NCBI GenBank assembly: GCA_016649875.1
Contig: JAENWW010000009.1
Location: forward strand, 1-64,000
Source: Coriobacteriia bacterium
GTDB lineage: Bacteria; Actinomycetota; Coriobacteriia; WRKU01; JAENWW01
Reading direction: 5' to 3'
Length of the DNA: 64,000 nt
Position numbers and translations under genes: made by a program. Under the pieces are notes generated by a model. The model did not search any database and was not told the origin of the DNA. It was given only the letters and a program-made list of their open reading frames with translations. Of the stretch, positions 20,770-30,144 are shown piece by piece. Every line of letters starts with the position of its first letter. Positions within the stretch are counted from its first letter, which is position 1.

Positions 20770-21177
20770 TTAGCGCTTCGAGAACTGAGGACGCTTACGA
20801 GCCTTCTTCAGACCGTACTTCTTACGCTCGACCATACGGGGGTCACGGCGGAGGAGACCGGCGCGCTTGAGATCGGCACGGTAATCCTCGCTGGCTTGAA
20901 GAAGCGCACGGGCGATTCCGAGACGAACGGCTCCGGCTTGACCTGAAATGCCGCCGCCGTTAGCCAACACGATGATGTCGAAACTGTCGACGTTATCGGT
21001 GACTTTCAGCGGAACGAGTGCATAGTTGATGAGAGCCTCGCGGCCGAAGTGCGCCATAGCCTCTTTTTTATTGACGGTGAACTTACCGGTACCCGGAACA
21101 AGGCGTACGCGAGCAATCGCATTTTTACGACGACCGGTGCCAAGATAAACTACCGCTTCACTTTTCTTAGTGGCCAT
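20770..21177 (-). CDS. rpsI: 30S ribosomal protein S9
   Basis: The 135-residue S9 has '[26 protein letters not shown]' at the N-terminus and the basic tail '[18 protein letters not shown]' that reaches the P-site tRNA. It follows rplM by 3 bp in the classical L13-S9 operon. Confidence 0.99.
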   Translation of the reverse strand: MATKKSEAVVYLGTGRRKNAIARVRLVPGTGKFTVNKKEAMAHFGREALINYALVPLKVTDNVDSFDIIVLANGGGISGQAGAVRLGIARALLQASEDYRADLKRAGLLRRDPRMVERKKYGLKKARKRPQFSKR

Positions 21178-21180
21178 CGT

Positions 21181-21615
21181 TTAACCCTCCAACTCAATTT
21201 TACGTGGGTTCTGTGCAGCGTGTCGGTGCTCTGGACCCGCATAGACTTTAAGCTTTCTGCCCATTGCACGACCGAGTGTGTTCTTGGGAAGCATACCGTA
21301 AACGGCCTTCTCGATGATACGCTCGGGATGCTTCTCCAACATAGCCTTAAAAGGAATCTCTTTCAAACCGCCCTGGTAACCACTGTGTGAGTAGTAGTTC
21401 TTCTGGTCGGCTTTGTTGCCGGTGAGACGAATCTTCTCGGCATTGATGACGATGACGAAATCTCCCACATCGATGTGCGGTGTGTAGGTCGGTTTGGTCT
21501 TGCCCTTCAAGATTTGACCCACTTGAGTGGCGAGACGACCAAGAACCATATTTTCAGCGTCTACGAGCAGCCATTCGCGCTCGACATCGCCTGCTTTGGC
21601 ATAATAAGTCTTCAC
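21181..21615 (-). CDS. rplM: 50S ribosomal protein L13
   Basis: The 144-residue L13 starts '[20 protein letters not shown]' with a GTG at 21615. The in-frame TTG at 21627 lies inside the GGAGG ribosome-binding site and is not the start. '[15 protein letters not shown]', '[13 protein letters not shown]' and '[16 protein letters not shown]' are family landmarks. A 70-bp gap after truA may hold its own promoter. Confidence 0.98.
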   Translation of the reverse strand: MKTYYAKAGDVEREWLLVDAENMVLGRLATQVGQILKGKTKPTYTPHIDVGDFVIVINAEKIRLTGNKADQKNYYSHSGYQGGLKEIPFKAMLEKHPERIIEKAVYGMLPKNTLGRAMGRKLKVYAGPEHRHAAQNPRKIELEG

Positions 21616-21685
21616 AAAATCCTCCAAATATAAAAAAATACGTACTTGTTCTCCTCACGGGGCAGTGAAAGTGAACTTGCCTATT

Positions 21686-22498
21686 CTACCCGCGGGCGCG
21701 TTCAGAGTCAAGAAAATGCGGAGGATACTCGACTTTGCAAAACGTAAGCCCCTGCGCCGGCGCCGTGGGTCCGGCCACCGCACGGTTTCTCGCGCTCAGA
21801 ACTTCTTTCACCCACGCGGGATCATGATGCCCGATGCCGACTTCGACAAGCGTTCCTACGAGTGTACGGACCATCGAATGGAGGAACGCGTTGCCGACGA
21901 CTTCAACAGTCAAGCAGTGCTCGCCGAAATGCTCCTCGAAAAACAGTGAAAGGGCAAGGACCTCGCGCGCGGTCGACAAGCCTTTCTTCTCGAGTTCATC
22001 GGCGGTGTTCTTCACGCAAAACGACCGGAAGTCATGCTCGCCGATGAAATAACCCGCAGCTTTTTCCATGGACGCGAAGTCGAGTTCTCCGGGAATATGC
22101 CATACGTAGGGAGCGCAGAAAATGGGAGCTGCACTTCCTTGGAAGATACGGTAACGATAGGTTCGGCGAACCGCATCGAAACGTGAGGAAAACCCCGGAT
22201 GGACAAGTCGTGCCTCGTAAACGCTGATTCCGTCTCCGGAAAGAACATCCGCCGATCGGCGCAGGGCGAATAAATCGGGCTCCTCGCCTTCCTCAAGGTC
22301 GAAACTCATGACCTGTCCGAGCGCGTGTACCCCCGAATCGGTACGGCCGGCCCCCACGGTTCGCACCTCGCGGCGCAACACGGTCGAAAGTGCCGATTCT
22401 ATTTGGCCCTGCACCGTCTTTCGGTCCGGCTGACGCGCAAACCCGGCGAAAGGAGCGCCGTTATAGGCGATGAACAACGCGACGGTATTATGTGTCAC
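21686..22498 (-). CDS. truA: tRNA pseudouridine(38-40) synthase
   Basis: The 270-residue enzyme isomerises U38-U40 in the anticodon stem of many tRNAs. The catalytic Asp is in 'AGRTDSGVHALGQV' near residue 53; 'YNGAPFAGFARQPDRKTVQG' and 'FLHSMVRTLVGTLVEVG' are conserved. Its ATG overlaps the ecfT stop by 4 bp. The order ecfA-ecfT-truA-rplM-rpsI is conserved in Gram-positive bacteria. Confidence 0.97.
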   Translation of the reverse strand: MTHNTVALFIAYNGAPFAGFARQPDRKTVQGQIESALSTVLRREVRTVGAGRTDSGVHALGQVMSFDLEEGEEPDLFALRRSADVLSGDGISVYEARLVHPGFSSRFDAVRRTYRYRIFQGSAAPIFCAPYVWHIPGELDFASMEKAAGYFIGEHDFRSFCVKNTADELEKKGLSTAREVLALSLFFEEHFGEHCLTVEVVGNAFLHSMVRTLVGTLVEVGIGHHDPAWVKEVLSARNRAVAGPTAPAQGLTFCKVEYPPHFLDSERARG

Positions 22499-23262
22499 CT
22501 GATGCCTCCCACGATAAGCGCCGTAAGCGCTGCAAACGTAACGATAATTGCAGAGATATCACTGAATTTCAATGAAAGTTCGCGCAGGTGAGTGCGCCCT
22601 TGGCCGGTATAACCGCGCACTTCCATGGCGAGCGCGAGCGAATCAGCACGCCGGAAAAGACCGACGAACAACGGAATGAGCACCGGCACCCACGCCTTGA
22701 TGCGTTTGTAAAGACCGCCCTCGTCAAACACCGCTCCGCGCGCCGTTTGCGCCATCACGATGCGATCGACTTCGTCGGCGATGGTCGGAATGAAGCGCAA
22801 TCCGATTGAGACCATCATGGCGATGTCTTCGACGGGAACTTTGATGCGCGCCAACGGCCGCATCAAAAGCGCGATACCGTCGGTCAAGTCAATCGGAGAA
22901 GTGGTGAGCGTGACCAACGACGTACCGACCATGACCGTCACGAAACGCATCACGAAAAAAAGGCCGTGCATGAAACCGTGCGCAGAAAACACAAGCCCCC
23001 CCGACCACGTCAAGCTGTTGACCGCCATGGTAAACAATGCGATCCATGCAACGGGCGTCAGTATCGACAGGATGTAGCGCAGAGGAATACGCGCGATTCC
23101 GAGGAACACGAATGTCGCTGCCATCAAAATCACAAGCGGCGCCCACGAGCTTACGGCGAAAAGAGCAATCGCCATTGCAAAGGCGATGAGTATTTTCGTG
23201 CGCGGGTCGGCTCGGTGCAACACCGAATCGCCGGGAATGTATGTCCCTATCGCAACTCTCAC
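22495..23262 (-). CDS. ecfT: ECF transporter transmembrane subunit EcfT
   Basis: The 255-residue scaffold of the energy-coupling-factor module links S-components (vitamin or metal binders) to the ATPases. Features are 'HRADPRTKILIAFAMAIALF' at the N-terminus, several transmembrane helices, and the coupling motif region 'MAQTARGAVFDEGGLYKRI' containing the Ala-Arg-Gly signature. The GTG at 23262 shares bases with the ecfA stop (GTGA) and has GGAGG eight bases upstream, indicating coupled translation. Confidence 0.93.
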   Translation of the reverse strand: MRVAIGTYIPGDSVLHRADPRTKILIAFAMAIALFAVSSWAPLVILMAATFVFLGIARIPLRYILSILTPVAWIALFTMAVNSLTWSGGLVFSAHGFMHGLFFVMRFVTVMVGTSLVTLTTSPIDLTDGIALLMRPLARIKVPVEDIAMMVSIGLRFIPTIADEVDRIVMAQTARGAVFDEGGLYKRIKAWVPVLIPLFVGLFRRADSLALAMEVRGYTGQGRTHLRELSLKFSDISAIIVTFAALTALIVGGIR

Positions 23263-24686
23263 GCCGTCGCCTCCACTTCGCGAAGACATCCGTTTTCAAT
23301 TCTGAAAATACGGTCGGCGAGAGAGGAGAACTCCGGCAGGTTGTGCGTCACCACGATAATGGTCGCGTGCGCAGACTCGCGAGCGAACAGTTCGCGTATC
23401 TGCAGTCTTCCGGGTGCGTCGAGTTCGGCAGTCGGCTCATCGGCCAAAATGACTTGAGGGCCAAAGGACAACACGCCGGCCAACGCGACTTTGCGCGCCT
23501 CGCCTCCCGACAGCGTAAAGGGGGAACGTTGCGCGAACACGTCGGGATCGAGCCCGACTTCGGTCAAGGTGTCTCGCGCCTTGATGAGCGCCTGAGCCTG
23601 AGTCGCTCCGAAATTCTCGGGTCCGAAAGCGATGTCGCGCTCGACCGTTTCTCCGAATAACGACATTTCGGGATTTTGGAACACGAGTCCGATGCGCCCG
23701 CGAGCCTGTTTCGCCGTCAAGAGCTTACCGGAAAATAGAATCTCACCGGTATCCACGCCCAACAGTCCGGCGAGCACCATGAGCAGCGTCGATTTTCCGG
23801 CACCGGTCGCACCCTCGATTACGATGAATTCTCCCTTTTTCACCGTCGCACTCACTTCGGTCAGTGCGGCGACCGTATTATTCGAGTCCGCTTCGAACGT
23901 GACACTCACACCATCGAGTTTGAACACTTCCCGCGTCTCATCGACTGCGGGAATACGCTGCACCGAAGGCATATCGAGTTCGATCCCCCACGTGGAAAAC
24001 TCGGCACCATACGCAAGAAGACCCTCATAGTCACCGCAATACACAACCGACCCCGCGTGAAGCACAACGATTTCATCGGCATGAACCGCTTCGGACATGT
24101 CGTGGGTGATGTGCAAGACACCGATGTCTGATTTCGTCGCCTCCTCGATGAGACCGAGCATATGATCGCGAGCAGTGGCATCGAGCATCGAACACGGTTC
24201 GTCGAGAAGCAGATAGTGCGGATTAAGCGCGAGTGCACCGGCCATGACGAGGCGTTGCTTCTGCCCACCCGAAAGCGTATGCGGTTCGCGTCGAACACAA
24301 TCTTGAAGTCCGACCGAAGCAAGCGCGGCATCGACGCGCACGCGGATCTCCTCACGGGGAAGTCCGAGATTCTCGAGTCCGAACGCGACCTCGTCTTCGA
24401 CCGAAGTCGCAACGATGCCGTCATCGGGATGTTGACCCACGAAGCCGATGAGTCGTCGCGCGTCCCGCGTCTGATCGGGCTCGAACGGGTTGAGTGCGTC
24501 GATTGTCACAGTCCCCGAAACGGGATTGAGAAAACCGAGCGCGCACAACATGAGTGAAGACTTGCCGGAACCGTTCGCTCCGAGCAAAACCGTGCGCTTC
24601 CCCCGGTTCACGCGCAGCGAAACGCCTGCGAGCACAGGGCATGATTGGGCATGAAATTGTATGGTTATATTCTCTAGATTGAGCAT
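23259..24686 (-). CDS. ecfA: Fused ECF transporter ATPase (EcfA-EcfA)
   Basis: A single 475-residue chain holds two ABC ATPase domains that are normally separate EcfA1 and EcfA2. Domain 1 has Walker A 'GANGSGKSSLML' near residue 33, the signature 'LSGGQKQRLVMAGAL' and 'LLDEPCSMLDA'. Domain 2 has Walker A 'GATGAGKSTLLM' near residue 285, the signature 'LSGGEARKVALAGVL' and 'ILADEPTAELDA'. The start at 24686 matches the first strand 'MLNLENITIQF'. No S-component is encoded here, so this serves as the shared group II module for S-components elsewhere. Confidence 0.92.
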   Translation of the reverse strand: MLNLENITIQFHAQSCPVLAGVSLRVNRGKRTVLLGANGSGKSSLMLCALGFLNPVSGTVTIDALNPFEPDQTRDARRLIGFVGQHPDDGIVATSVEDEVAFGLENLGLPREEIRVRVDAALASVGLQDCVRREPHTLSGGQKQRLVMAGALALNPHYLLLDEPCSMLDATARDHMLGLIEEATKSDIGVLHITHDMSEAVHADEIVVLHAGSVVYCGDYEGLLAYGAEFSTWGIELDMPSVQRIPAVDETREVFKLDGVSVTFEADSNNTVAALTEVSATVKKGEFIVIEGATGAGKSTLLMVLAGLLGVDTGEILFSGKLLTAKQARGRIGLVFQNPEMSLFGETVERDIAFGPENFGATQAQALIKARDTLTEVGLDPDVFAQRSPFTLSGGEARKVALAGVLSFGPQVILADEPTAELDAPGRLQIRELFARESAHATIIVVTHNLPEFSSLADRIFRIENGCLREVEATA

Positions 24687-24708
24687 GAATACCATTGTGC
24701 CATAAATA

Positions 24709-24739
24709 AGGGAGACCCCGAAGAACTCGGAGCCTCCCT
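24709..24739. terminator. Hairpin downstream of livF
   Basis: GGGAG/CTCCC and CCGA/TCGG pair around a small internal loop and an AGAAC loop. It is positioned after the end of the liv operon on the minus strand and before ecfA. The T-tract in that direction is short, so this is a moderate prediction. Confidence 0.5.
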
Positions 24740-24764
24740 GAACCAAACGACAGATGGCGAAAAA

Positions 24765-25478
24765 CTAATCTTCGCCGAGATACGCCTTACGGACTTGCTC
24801 GTTGACCAAAAGTTCAGAACCAGTACCGGTCAACTTGATCTCACCGGTTTCGAGAACATAGCCGCGATCGGCGATTGAAAGCGCGATGTTGGCGTTCTGC
24901 TCAACCAGCAAAATAGTTATACCTTGCTCGTTGAGAGATTCGATAGTCTCGAAAATCGTCTCGACGATGACGGGGGCAAGTCCCATCGACGGCTCGTCGA
25001 GCATGAGCAGCTTCGGCTTGGACATCATGGCGCGTCCCATTGCGAGCATTTGCTGCTCACCGCCTGAAAGCGTACCGCCCTTTTGAGTGAGGCGCTCTTT
25101 CAACCGAGGGAAAAGGTCGAGAACTTTGGTGAGGTCCTCTTCGATTTCGACTTTGTCATTGCGCAAATACGCGCCCATTTCCAGGTTCTCCTTGACGCTC
25201 ATCTGAGCGAAAATTCGACGCCCTTCGGGGACATGGATGATATGCTTCGCAGTCACCTTGTGGGACGGCATACCGGCGATATCCTCACCCTCGAAGTCGA
25301 TGGAGCCCGAAGTCGGTGAAAGCATACCGGAGATGGTTTTCAGGGTCGTCGACTTGCCGGCACCGTTTGCACCGATGAGCGTGACGATTTCTCCGGTATG
25401 AACTTCGAAAGAAATACCCCGAACTGCGTGTATTTTGCCGTAGCTTGTGTTGAGATCGGATACTTTAAGCATTCTCAT
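24765..25478 (-). CDS. livF: Branched-chain amino-acid ABC transporter ATPase LivF
   Basis: The 237-residue ATPase has Walker A 'GANGAGKSTTLK', the signature 'LSGGEQQMLAMGRAM' and Walker B 'LLMLDEPSMGLAP', the SMGLAP run being typical of LivF. It is the last gene of the liv operon and its start overlaps livG by 14 bp (Met1 at 25478, or Met3 at 25472). Confidence 0.96.
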   Translation of the reverse strand: MRMLKVSDLNTSYGKIHAVRGISFEVHTGEIVTLIGANGAGKSTTLKTISGMLSPTSGSIDFEGEDIAGMPSHKVTAKHIIHVPEGRRIFAQMSVKENLEMGAYLRNDKVEIEEDLTKVLDLFPRLKERLTQKGGTLSGGEQQMLAMGRAMMSKPKLLMLDEPSMGLAPVIVETIFETIESLNEQGITILLVEQNANIALSIADRGYVLETGEIKLTGTGSELLVNEQVRKAYLGED

Positions 25479-26307
25479 GACCCGCTTTCGCAGCTTTTGC
25501 GTCCATATTTTTCTTCATCATCGCTTCCGCGCCTTTTCCGAGATACGCCTCGATGACCGCCGGGTTTGCTTGAATATCCGCAGGGCTTCCCTGCGCGATG
25601 AGCTTTCCGAAGTCGAGTACGTATATACGGTCGGCCAGATTCATGACGACTTTCATGTCATGCTCGATGAGCAGCACGGTGACATTCGCATCGCGCACCT
25701 TGAAGATGAGCATGTTGAGTTTTGCCGACTCCTGAGGGTTCATGCCCGCCGCAGGTTCATCGAGACAGATGAGTTTGGGTTCGGTGGCGAGAGCACGTGC
25801 GATCTCGAGGCGTCGCTGCACACCGTAAGGAAGACTCGAAGCCACCTCGTTGGCGTATTGCGAAAGATTGCAGAACTCAAGCCAGTACTCCGCGGAAGCT
25901 TGAATTTCGGCTTCCTCTTTCTTGAAAGCCGGCGTACGGAACGTAGCACCGAACGCGCCGGATTTCGTACGGACGTGACGCCCGATCATAACATTTTCAA
26001 GTGCCGTCATCGATGAAAAAAGACGGATGTTTTGAAACGTACGAGAAATCCCCCGCTCAGCGATAATGTGCGGCTTGACGCCGGATACACTCTTTCCGTC
26101 GAACAAGATCTCTCCATCGGTCGGAGAATAAATTCCCGAGAGCAGGTTGAAGAATGTCGTTTTACCGGCACCGTTCGGTCCGATGAGCGCCACTATCTCG
26201 CCCTTTTCGATAACCATATTGACGCCATCGACAGCTCGAAGTCCGCCGAATTGGATGGTTGCATCGTTTGCTTCTACCAAGTGTTGTGTCATTGTGTCAG
26301 CTCCCAT
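25465..26307 (-). CDS. livG: Branched-chain amino-acid ABC transporter ATPase LivG
   Basis: The 280-residue ATPase has Walker A 'GPNGAGKTTFFNLLSGIY', the insertion 'ERGISRTFQNIRLFSSMTALENVMIGRH' region (LivG-specific RTFQN), a signature helix 'LPYGVQRRLEIARAL' and Walker B 'LICLDEPAAGMNP'. The signature begins LPYG rather than LSGG, which is normal for LivG. The C-terminal tail of about 25 residues is charged. It pairs with LivF to drive the LivH-LivM channel. Confidence 0.96.
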   Translation of the reverse strand: MGADTMTQHLVEANDATIQFGGLRAVDGVNMVIEKGEIVALIGPNGAGKTTFFNLLSGIYSPTDGEILFDGKSVSGVKPHIIAERGISRTFQNIRLFSSMTALENVMIGRHVRTKSGAFGATFRTPAFKKEEAEIQASAEYWLEFCNLSQYANEVASSLPYGVQRRLEIARALATEPKLICLDEPAAGMNPQESAKLNMLIFKVRDANVTVLLIEHDMKVVMNLADRIYVLDFGKLIAQGSPADIQANPAVIEAYLGKGAEAMMKKNMDAKAAKAGHENA

Positions 26308-26310
26308 CTA

Positions 26311-27570
26311 CTAATTCTCGAGCGTTTCATCGACGGCGTTTTCGGTCGGACTTTCAACTACCGGCACCGCCTCGATATGATGCAGCTCGCGTGCAAGACG
26401 CTTCGAAGGAAATATTCCTTCGGGACGCACCGCCATCATGAAGACCATGAGAGCACCAAGTATCAGCATACGGTAACTGGAAATATCGGAAATCTTTTCC
26501 GCGCTCAGATGAATGCCGATGCTATCCAAGAGTCCCGAAGAAGCGATTCCTCGGATGAACTCCGGAATTCCTTGGATGACGAATGCTCCGACCAATACTC
26601 CGGGAATCGAGCCCATTCCGCCAATGATGACGATGGCGAGAACCAAAGAGGACTCGAGAAAGGTAAACGATTCCGGACTGACGAATGCCTGGAAATAGCT
26701 GAATGTCACGCCGGCGATACCGCCCCAGAACGCACCGAGTGCGAATGCGTAAAGTTTTGCCTTGGTCAAATCGACGCCCATCGCACTCGCCGCGACGTCA
26801 TCTTCTCTCAGCGCAGCCCAGCTGCGACCGAGACGAGAGTCGTCTTGACGACGGACGACGACGATTGCCACGAGAATCAGCACGGCGATGATGATGTACC
26901 AGTACACGTTCGATGTGAACGTGAACACAAAATTGTCACCGATGGTGAAGTACGTATGCAGTTTGAGCCATGCCAACCCGAAAGGATCGGGAAGCGCCTG
27001 GCCAGCCGCCGGAAGACCGGAAGCTCCGTTGGTGATGCCGAAGATATTGTTCGTCAGACAGATGCGAACGATTTCGCCGAACGCCAATGTGACGATGGCC
27101 AAGTAGTCACCGCGAAGTCGCAGAACAGGCAAGCCCAGCAAGAGACCGACGCATGCGGCCACCAACCCGCCGGCGGGAAGCGCTATGAAATACGAGAGCC
27201 CTCCGAAGGTGCTTCCCAAGAGTTTGGCGACCGGTGTGCCGACGATCATGGCAACATACGCGCCGACTGCGTAAAACGCTATGTGCCCGAAATCGAGCAA
27301 TCCCGCATAGCCGACGACAATGTTAAGCCCGAGAGCCAAGATGATATAGAGGCCGACGACGGCCAGAACGCGAACCATGAAAATCTGTCCGAACCCCTGG
27401 AAGACGAACGGAGCGATGAACACCAACGCGATAAGCACAAGCGTCAAGAGACTTTTCGTTCTCGACTTTTTGTCGCTTTTTTGGAACATCGGTTTTTGCG
27501 GTTTTGCGAAATTTTCCATTACCGAACCGCCTGCTTTTTCTGTATTTTGATTCTGGTTTTTAGAAAACAT
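26311..27570 (-). CDS. livM: Branched-chain amino-acid ABC transporter permease LivM
   Basis: The 419-residue integral membrane protein has a Lys/Gln-rich cytoplasmic N-terminal tail of about 45 residues, then 'LALGLNIVVGYAGLLDFGHIAFYAVGAY', the LivM family signature. The loop 'SWAALREDDVAASAMGVDLTKAKLYAFALGAFWGGIAG' follows (EAA-like coupling loop). 'RPEGIFPSKRLARELH' closes the conserved part. It lies 3 bp after livH. Confidence 0.95.
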   Translation of the reverse strand: MFSKNQNQNTEKAGGSVMENFAKPQKPMFQKSDKKSRTKSLLTLVLIALVFIAPFVFQGFGQIFMVRVLAVVGLYIILALGLNIVVGYAGLLDFGHIAFYAVGAYVAMIVGTPVAKLLGSTFGGLSYFIALPAGGLVAACVGLLLGLPVLRLRGDYLAIVTLAFGEIVRICLTNNIFGITNGASGLPAAGQALPDPFGLAWLKLHTYFTIGDNFVFTFTSNVYWYIIIAVLILVAIVVVRRQDDSRLGRSWAALREDDVAASAMGVDLTKAKLYAFALGAFWGGIAGVTFSYFQAFVSPESFTFLESSLVLAIVIIGGMGSIPGVLVGAFVIQGIPEFIRGIASSGLLDSIGIHLSAEKISDISSYRMLILGALMVFMMAVRPEGIFPSKRLARELHHIEAVPVVESPTENAVDETLEN

Positions 27571-27573
27571 ATG

Positions 27574-28542
27574 CTACACCTTCTCCACTACTGACTCGCC
27601 GAGCAAGCCACCGGGCCTGAATACGAGAACGATAATGAGAATGGCGAAAGCGATGACGTCTTTGTATCCGTTCGAGATGAATCCCGCACCGAGTGATTCG
27701 ACGATTCCGAGAACGAAACCGCCGAGCATGGCGCCTCGCAAGTTTCCGATACCTCCGAGAACCGCAGCGGTGAACGCCTTGATGCCCGGAAAGAATCCCA
27801 TGCTGAATATGATCTGGCCATAATACATACCGCTGAACACACCGGCGATACCACCGAGCGCAGGTCCGATGAAGAATGCCAGCGAAATAATGAAGTTGCT
27901 GTCGACTCCCATGAGCCCGGCTGCTTCCTGGTCTTGAGAAGTCGCCCGCATCGCTTTACCGATACGAGTCTTTGAAACGAATGTATCGAGAATTGCAAGG
28001 AGCACAATCGAAGTTACAACTATGAAGATTTTAAGCGAGTTAATCCCGTAACCGAAGTTCTTAATCGGGAAGAGGGACGGAAATGCGATCGGCTTCGAAT
28101 CGATCCAAAGCAGAACCGCGTTTTGCAAAAAAATCGAGACGCCGATTGCAGAAATCAGAGGAGCAAGGCGTGAGGCATTTCTGAGCGGTCGGTAGGCAAT
28201 GCGCTCGGTAAGCATACCGAGCAGTCCCGTTAATATAAACGCGACCGCGAACACGATCACAAATAAGAGTATGAGTCCGAGCGTGGACCCGGTGAAAAAT
28301 GTGCTCGCCGGTTTCAACCACGACATCCAAGGCGCGGCTGAGGTCACTTTCCCGATAATTGTTCCATCCGTAAAAAACAATAGCGTGAAAAGTCCGAAAT
28401 ATGCGCCCGCCATGAACATCTCCGAGTGCGCGAAGTTGATCATGAGCAAGATACCATAGACGAGCGTGTAACCAAGAGCAATCAAGGCGTACATTCCGCC
28501 GAGCGTCACTCCGTTCACAAGCTGTTGAATAAGGATATTCAT
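27574..28542 (-). CDS. livH: Branched-chain amino-acid ABC transporter permease LivH
   Basis: The 322-residue permease starts 'MNILIQQLVNGVTLGGMYALIALGYTLVYG', the LivH signature; the in-frame extension to 28614 was rejected because it lies beyond the conserved N-terminus and in the hairpin region. The coupling loop 'RATSQDQEAAGLMGVDSNFI' and the C-terminal 'VLVFRPGGLLGE' are conserved. It forms the channel with LivM. Confidence 0.95.
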   Translation of the reverse strand: MNILIQQLVNGVTLGGMYALIALGYTLVYGILLMINFAHSEMFMAGAYFGLFTLLFFTDGTIIGKVTSAAPWMSWLKPASTFFTGSTLGLILLFVIVFAVAFILTGLLGMLTERIAYRPLRNASRLAPLISAIGVSIFLQNAVLLWIDSKPIAFPSLFPIKNFGYGINSLKIFIVVTSIVLLAILDTFVSKTRIGKAMRATSQDQEAAGLMGVDSNFIISLAFFIGPALGGIAGVFSGMYYGQIIFSMGFFPGIKAFTAAVLGGIGNLRGAMLGGFVLGIVESLGAGFISNGYKDVIAFAILIIVLVFRPGGLLGESVVEKV

Positions 28543-28581
28543 ATTTTGCTTTTTCCTAACTGTGGTAAGAAGAACCGAACA

Positions 28582-28639
28582 AACCGTTAATGGTGGATGC
28601 CTGCAATGAGACATCCACCATACCTATTCATTAACGGTT
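28582..28639. repeat. Nested inverted repeat between livJ and livH
   Basis: Two consecutive 9-bp stems are nested: AACCGTTAA (28582-28590) with TTAACGGTT (28631-28639), and TGGTGGATG (28591-28599) with CATCCACCA (28612-28620); a 10-nt bulge lies on one side. In a liv transcript this strong hairpin would lie between the binding-protein gene and the permease genes, where such structures stabilise the upstream message or cause partial termination. Confidence 0.7.
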
Positions 28640-28666
28640 TAGATCAAGAGATCCCCTGAGCATGTG

Positions 28667-29866
28667 TTACTTTTTCTCCTGAGGAGCCCACTTGCCACCG
28701 ACGACTTTGTAAAGAGTAACGACTTTGTTCTTGGTGTCGCCCTTTGCGTCGAATGCGATAGGACCGGTTACGCCCTCGAACTGTACGGCTGCAACGCCCT
28801 TGATAAGCTTTTCACGTCCGGCAGGCGTAGTAATCGTCGAAGCTCCGTCTGTCTTGGCGACATTGATTGCAGCGGTCATGATTGCGGTCGCAGCGTCGTA
28901 TGCATAAGCATCGAATGCGCCGATTGTCTGACCTGGGAACATCGCGATATAATCCTTCTTGAATACATCTGCAGAAGGAAGCATGGCTGCAGGAAGACCT
29001 ACGCATGTGGTGTAGTCACCCTCGGTACCCTTGCCACCGAGATTGATGTACTCGGGGTCGTAGAGTCCGTCGCCGCCGAGAACGGGAACGTTGAGGCCGG
29101 CATCTTTCATCTGCTTGGTGAGGAGTGCGCCGGCGTTGTAAAGACCCGCATAGTAGACCAAGTCGGGATTGAGCGCCTTCGCCTTGGTGACCAATGCGTT
29201 GAAGTCGGTGTCCTTATCCTGAGTCTTCGCTGTCAAGAGAATGGTTCCGCCGATCTTCTTCCACTCCGCTGCGAATGCCGCTGAGAGGCCTTCACCGTAG
29301 GTGGTCGAGTCGTCGACTACGACAACCTTGCGCTTACCGAGTGCATAGAGACGATCGGCACCGGCAGGACCTTGGAGGGCGTCGGTTGCGCAGGTACGGA
29401 ATACAACGTCATAACCTTGTGCGGTTACCGTCGGGCTGGTTGCGCCCGGTGAAACCATTACGATACGATTGTCGTTGTAAACTTTTGAAGACGGAATGGT
29501 AACGCCTGAGTTGTAGTGACCCACAACACCGATGATGCTACGATCCGAAGCGAATGTGTTGGCCGCGGTGACACCGGTCTTCGGGTCACCTTGGTCGTCG
29601 CCCTCGGCAGCTTTGAATGTGATATCGAGAGATTTTGCATCCGCGCTTGCATTCATTTTTGAAACGGCAAGCTTAACACCGCGAACAATACCTTCTCCGA
29701 TTGCAACGGATCCTTGAGTGAGCGGCGCGCCTACGCCGATAGTCAAAGTCGTCGACTTACTAGAACCACTTGTTGTTGCTCCCTTGCTGCCACAGCCCAC
29801 TGCGAGTAGCGAAATCGCCACTAGAGCTACCACTGCAAGGAAGAAACGCAATTTGCGTGCCTTCAT
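28667..29866 (-). CDS. livJ: Branched-chain amino-acid binding lipoprotein
   Basis: The 399-residue periplasmic-binding-protein family 6 member has a lipoprotein signal peptide with lipobox 'LAVGC' and lipid-modified Cys25, then a Ser/Thr/Lys-rich linker. The mature domain shows 'IGVGAPLTQGSVAIGEGIVRG', 'VVGHYNSGVTIPSSKVYNDN', 'MVSPGATSP' and 'VVDDSTTYGEGLSAAF', the Leu/Ile/Val-binding pattern. It is the first gene of the liv operon and is separated from livH by 124 bp containing a hairpin, consistent with higher expression of the binding protein. Confidence 0.95.
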   Translation of the reverse strand: MKARKLRFFLAVVALVAISLLAVGCGSKGATTSGSSKSTTLTIGVGAPLTQGSVAIGEGIVRGVKLAVSKMNASADAKSLDITFKAAEGDDQGDPKTGVTAANTFASDRSIIGVVGHYNSGVTIPSSKVYNDNRIVMVSPGATSPTVTAQGYDVVFRTCATDALQGPAGADRLYALGKRKVVVVDDSTTYGEGLSAAFAAEWKKIGGTILLTAKTQDKDTDFNALVTKAKALNPDLVYYAGLYNAGALLTKQMKDAGLNVPVLGGDGLYDPEYINLGGKGTEGDYTTCVGLPAAMLPSADVFKKDYIAMFPGQTIGAFDAYAYDAATAIMTAAINVAKTDGASTITTPAGREKLIKGVAAVQFEGVTGPIAFDAKGDTKNKVVTLYKVVGGKWAPQEKK

Positions 29867-29943
29867 ACTTCCTCCTATGATCCCGTTTCTTCTCGACGAA
29901 TGTCGAAAGTTCTTTCAAGCCCGGCTTCCCAACCGAACTCCTC

Positions 29944-29971
29944 ATAAGATTAACACAGCGAAAAGTATCAA
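29944..29971 (-). promoter_or_regulatory. Possible livJ promoter
   Basis: On the minus strand TTGATA (29966-29971) and TCTTAT (29944-29949) are 16 bp apart, about 80 bp upstream of the livJ start. It is a fair sigma-70-like match in the 278-bp gap between livJ and the NlpC/P60 gene. Nothing else was recognised in that gap. Confidence 0.4.
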
Positions 29972-30144
29972 ACAATTAAGAGATTGTTACATAAAGCCAC
30001 GCGCTGTTCAAAGGAGGATTATTCAGCCCGAACGGTGTAGCGTTTTGCTCGCGATTGCCACCGAGAACCCGGCCGCCATCACTATATCGCTGATAGCTTC
30101 CCGTTCTTCATGCGTTTTCCTTGTAGTATTCCATCGGTTCGGCT

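Noticed and set aside
23259-24686. Two separate ecfA genes
   Set aside because: The two ATPase domains are in one uninterrupted frame without an internal start bearing a ribosome-binding site; it is a fusion.
26032-27594. Plus-strand frame of 520 codons antisense to livM/livG
   Set aside because: It is highly charged, His/Arg/Asp-rich low-complexity translation opposite real permease and ATPase genes; a shadow.
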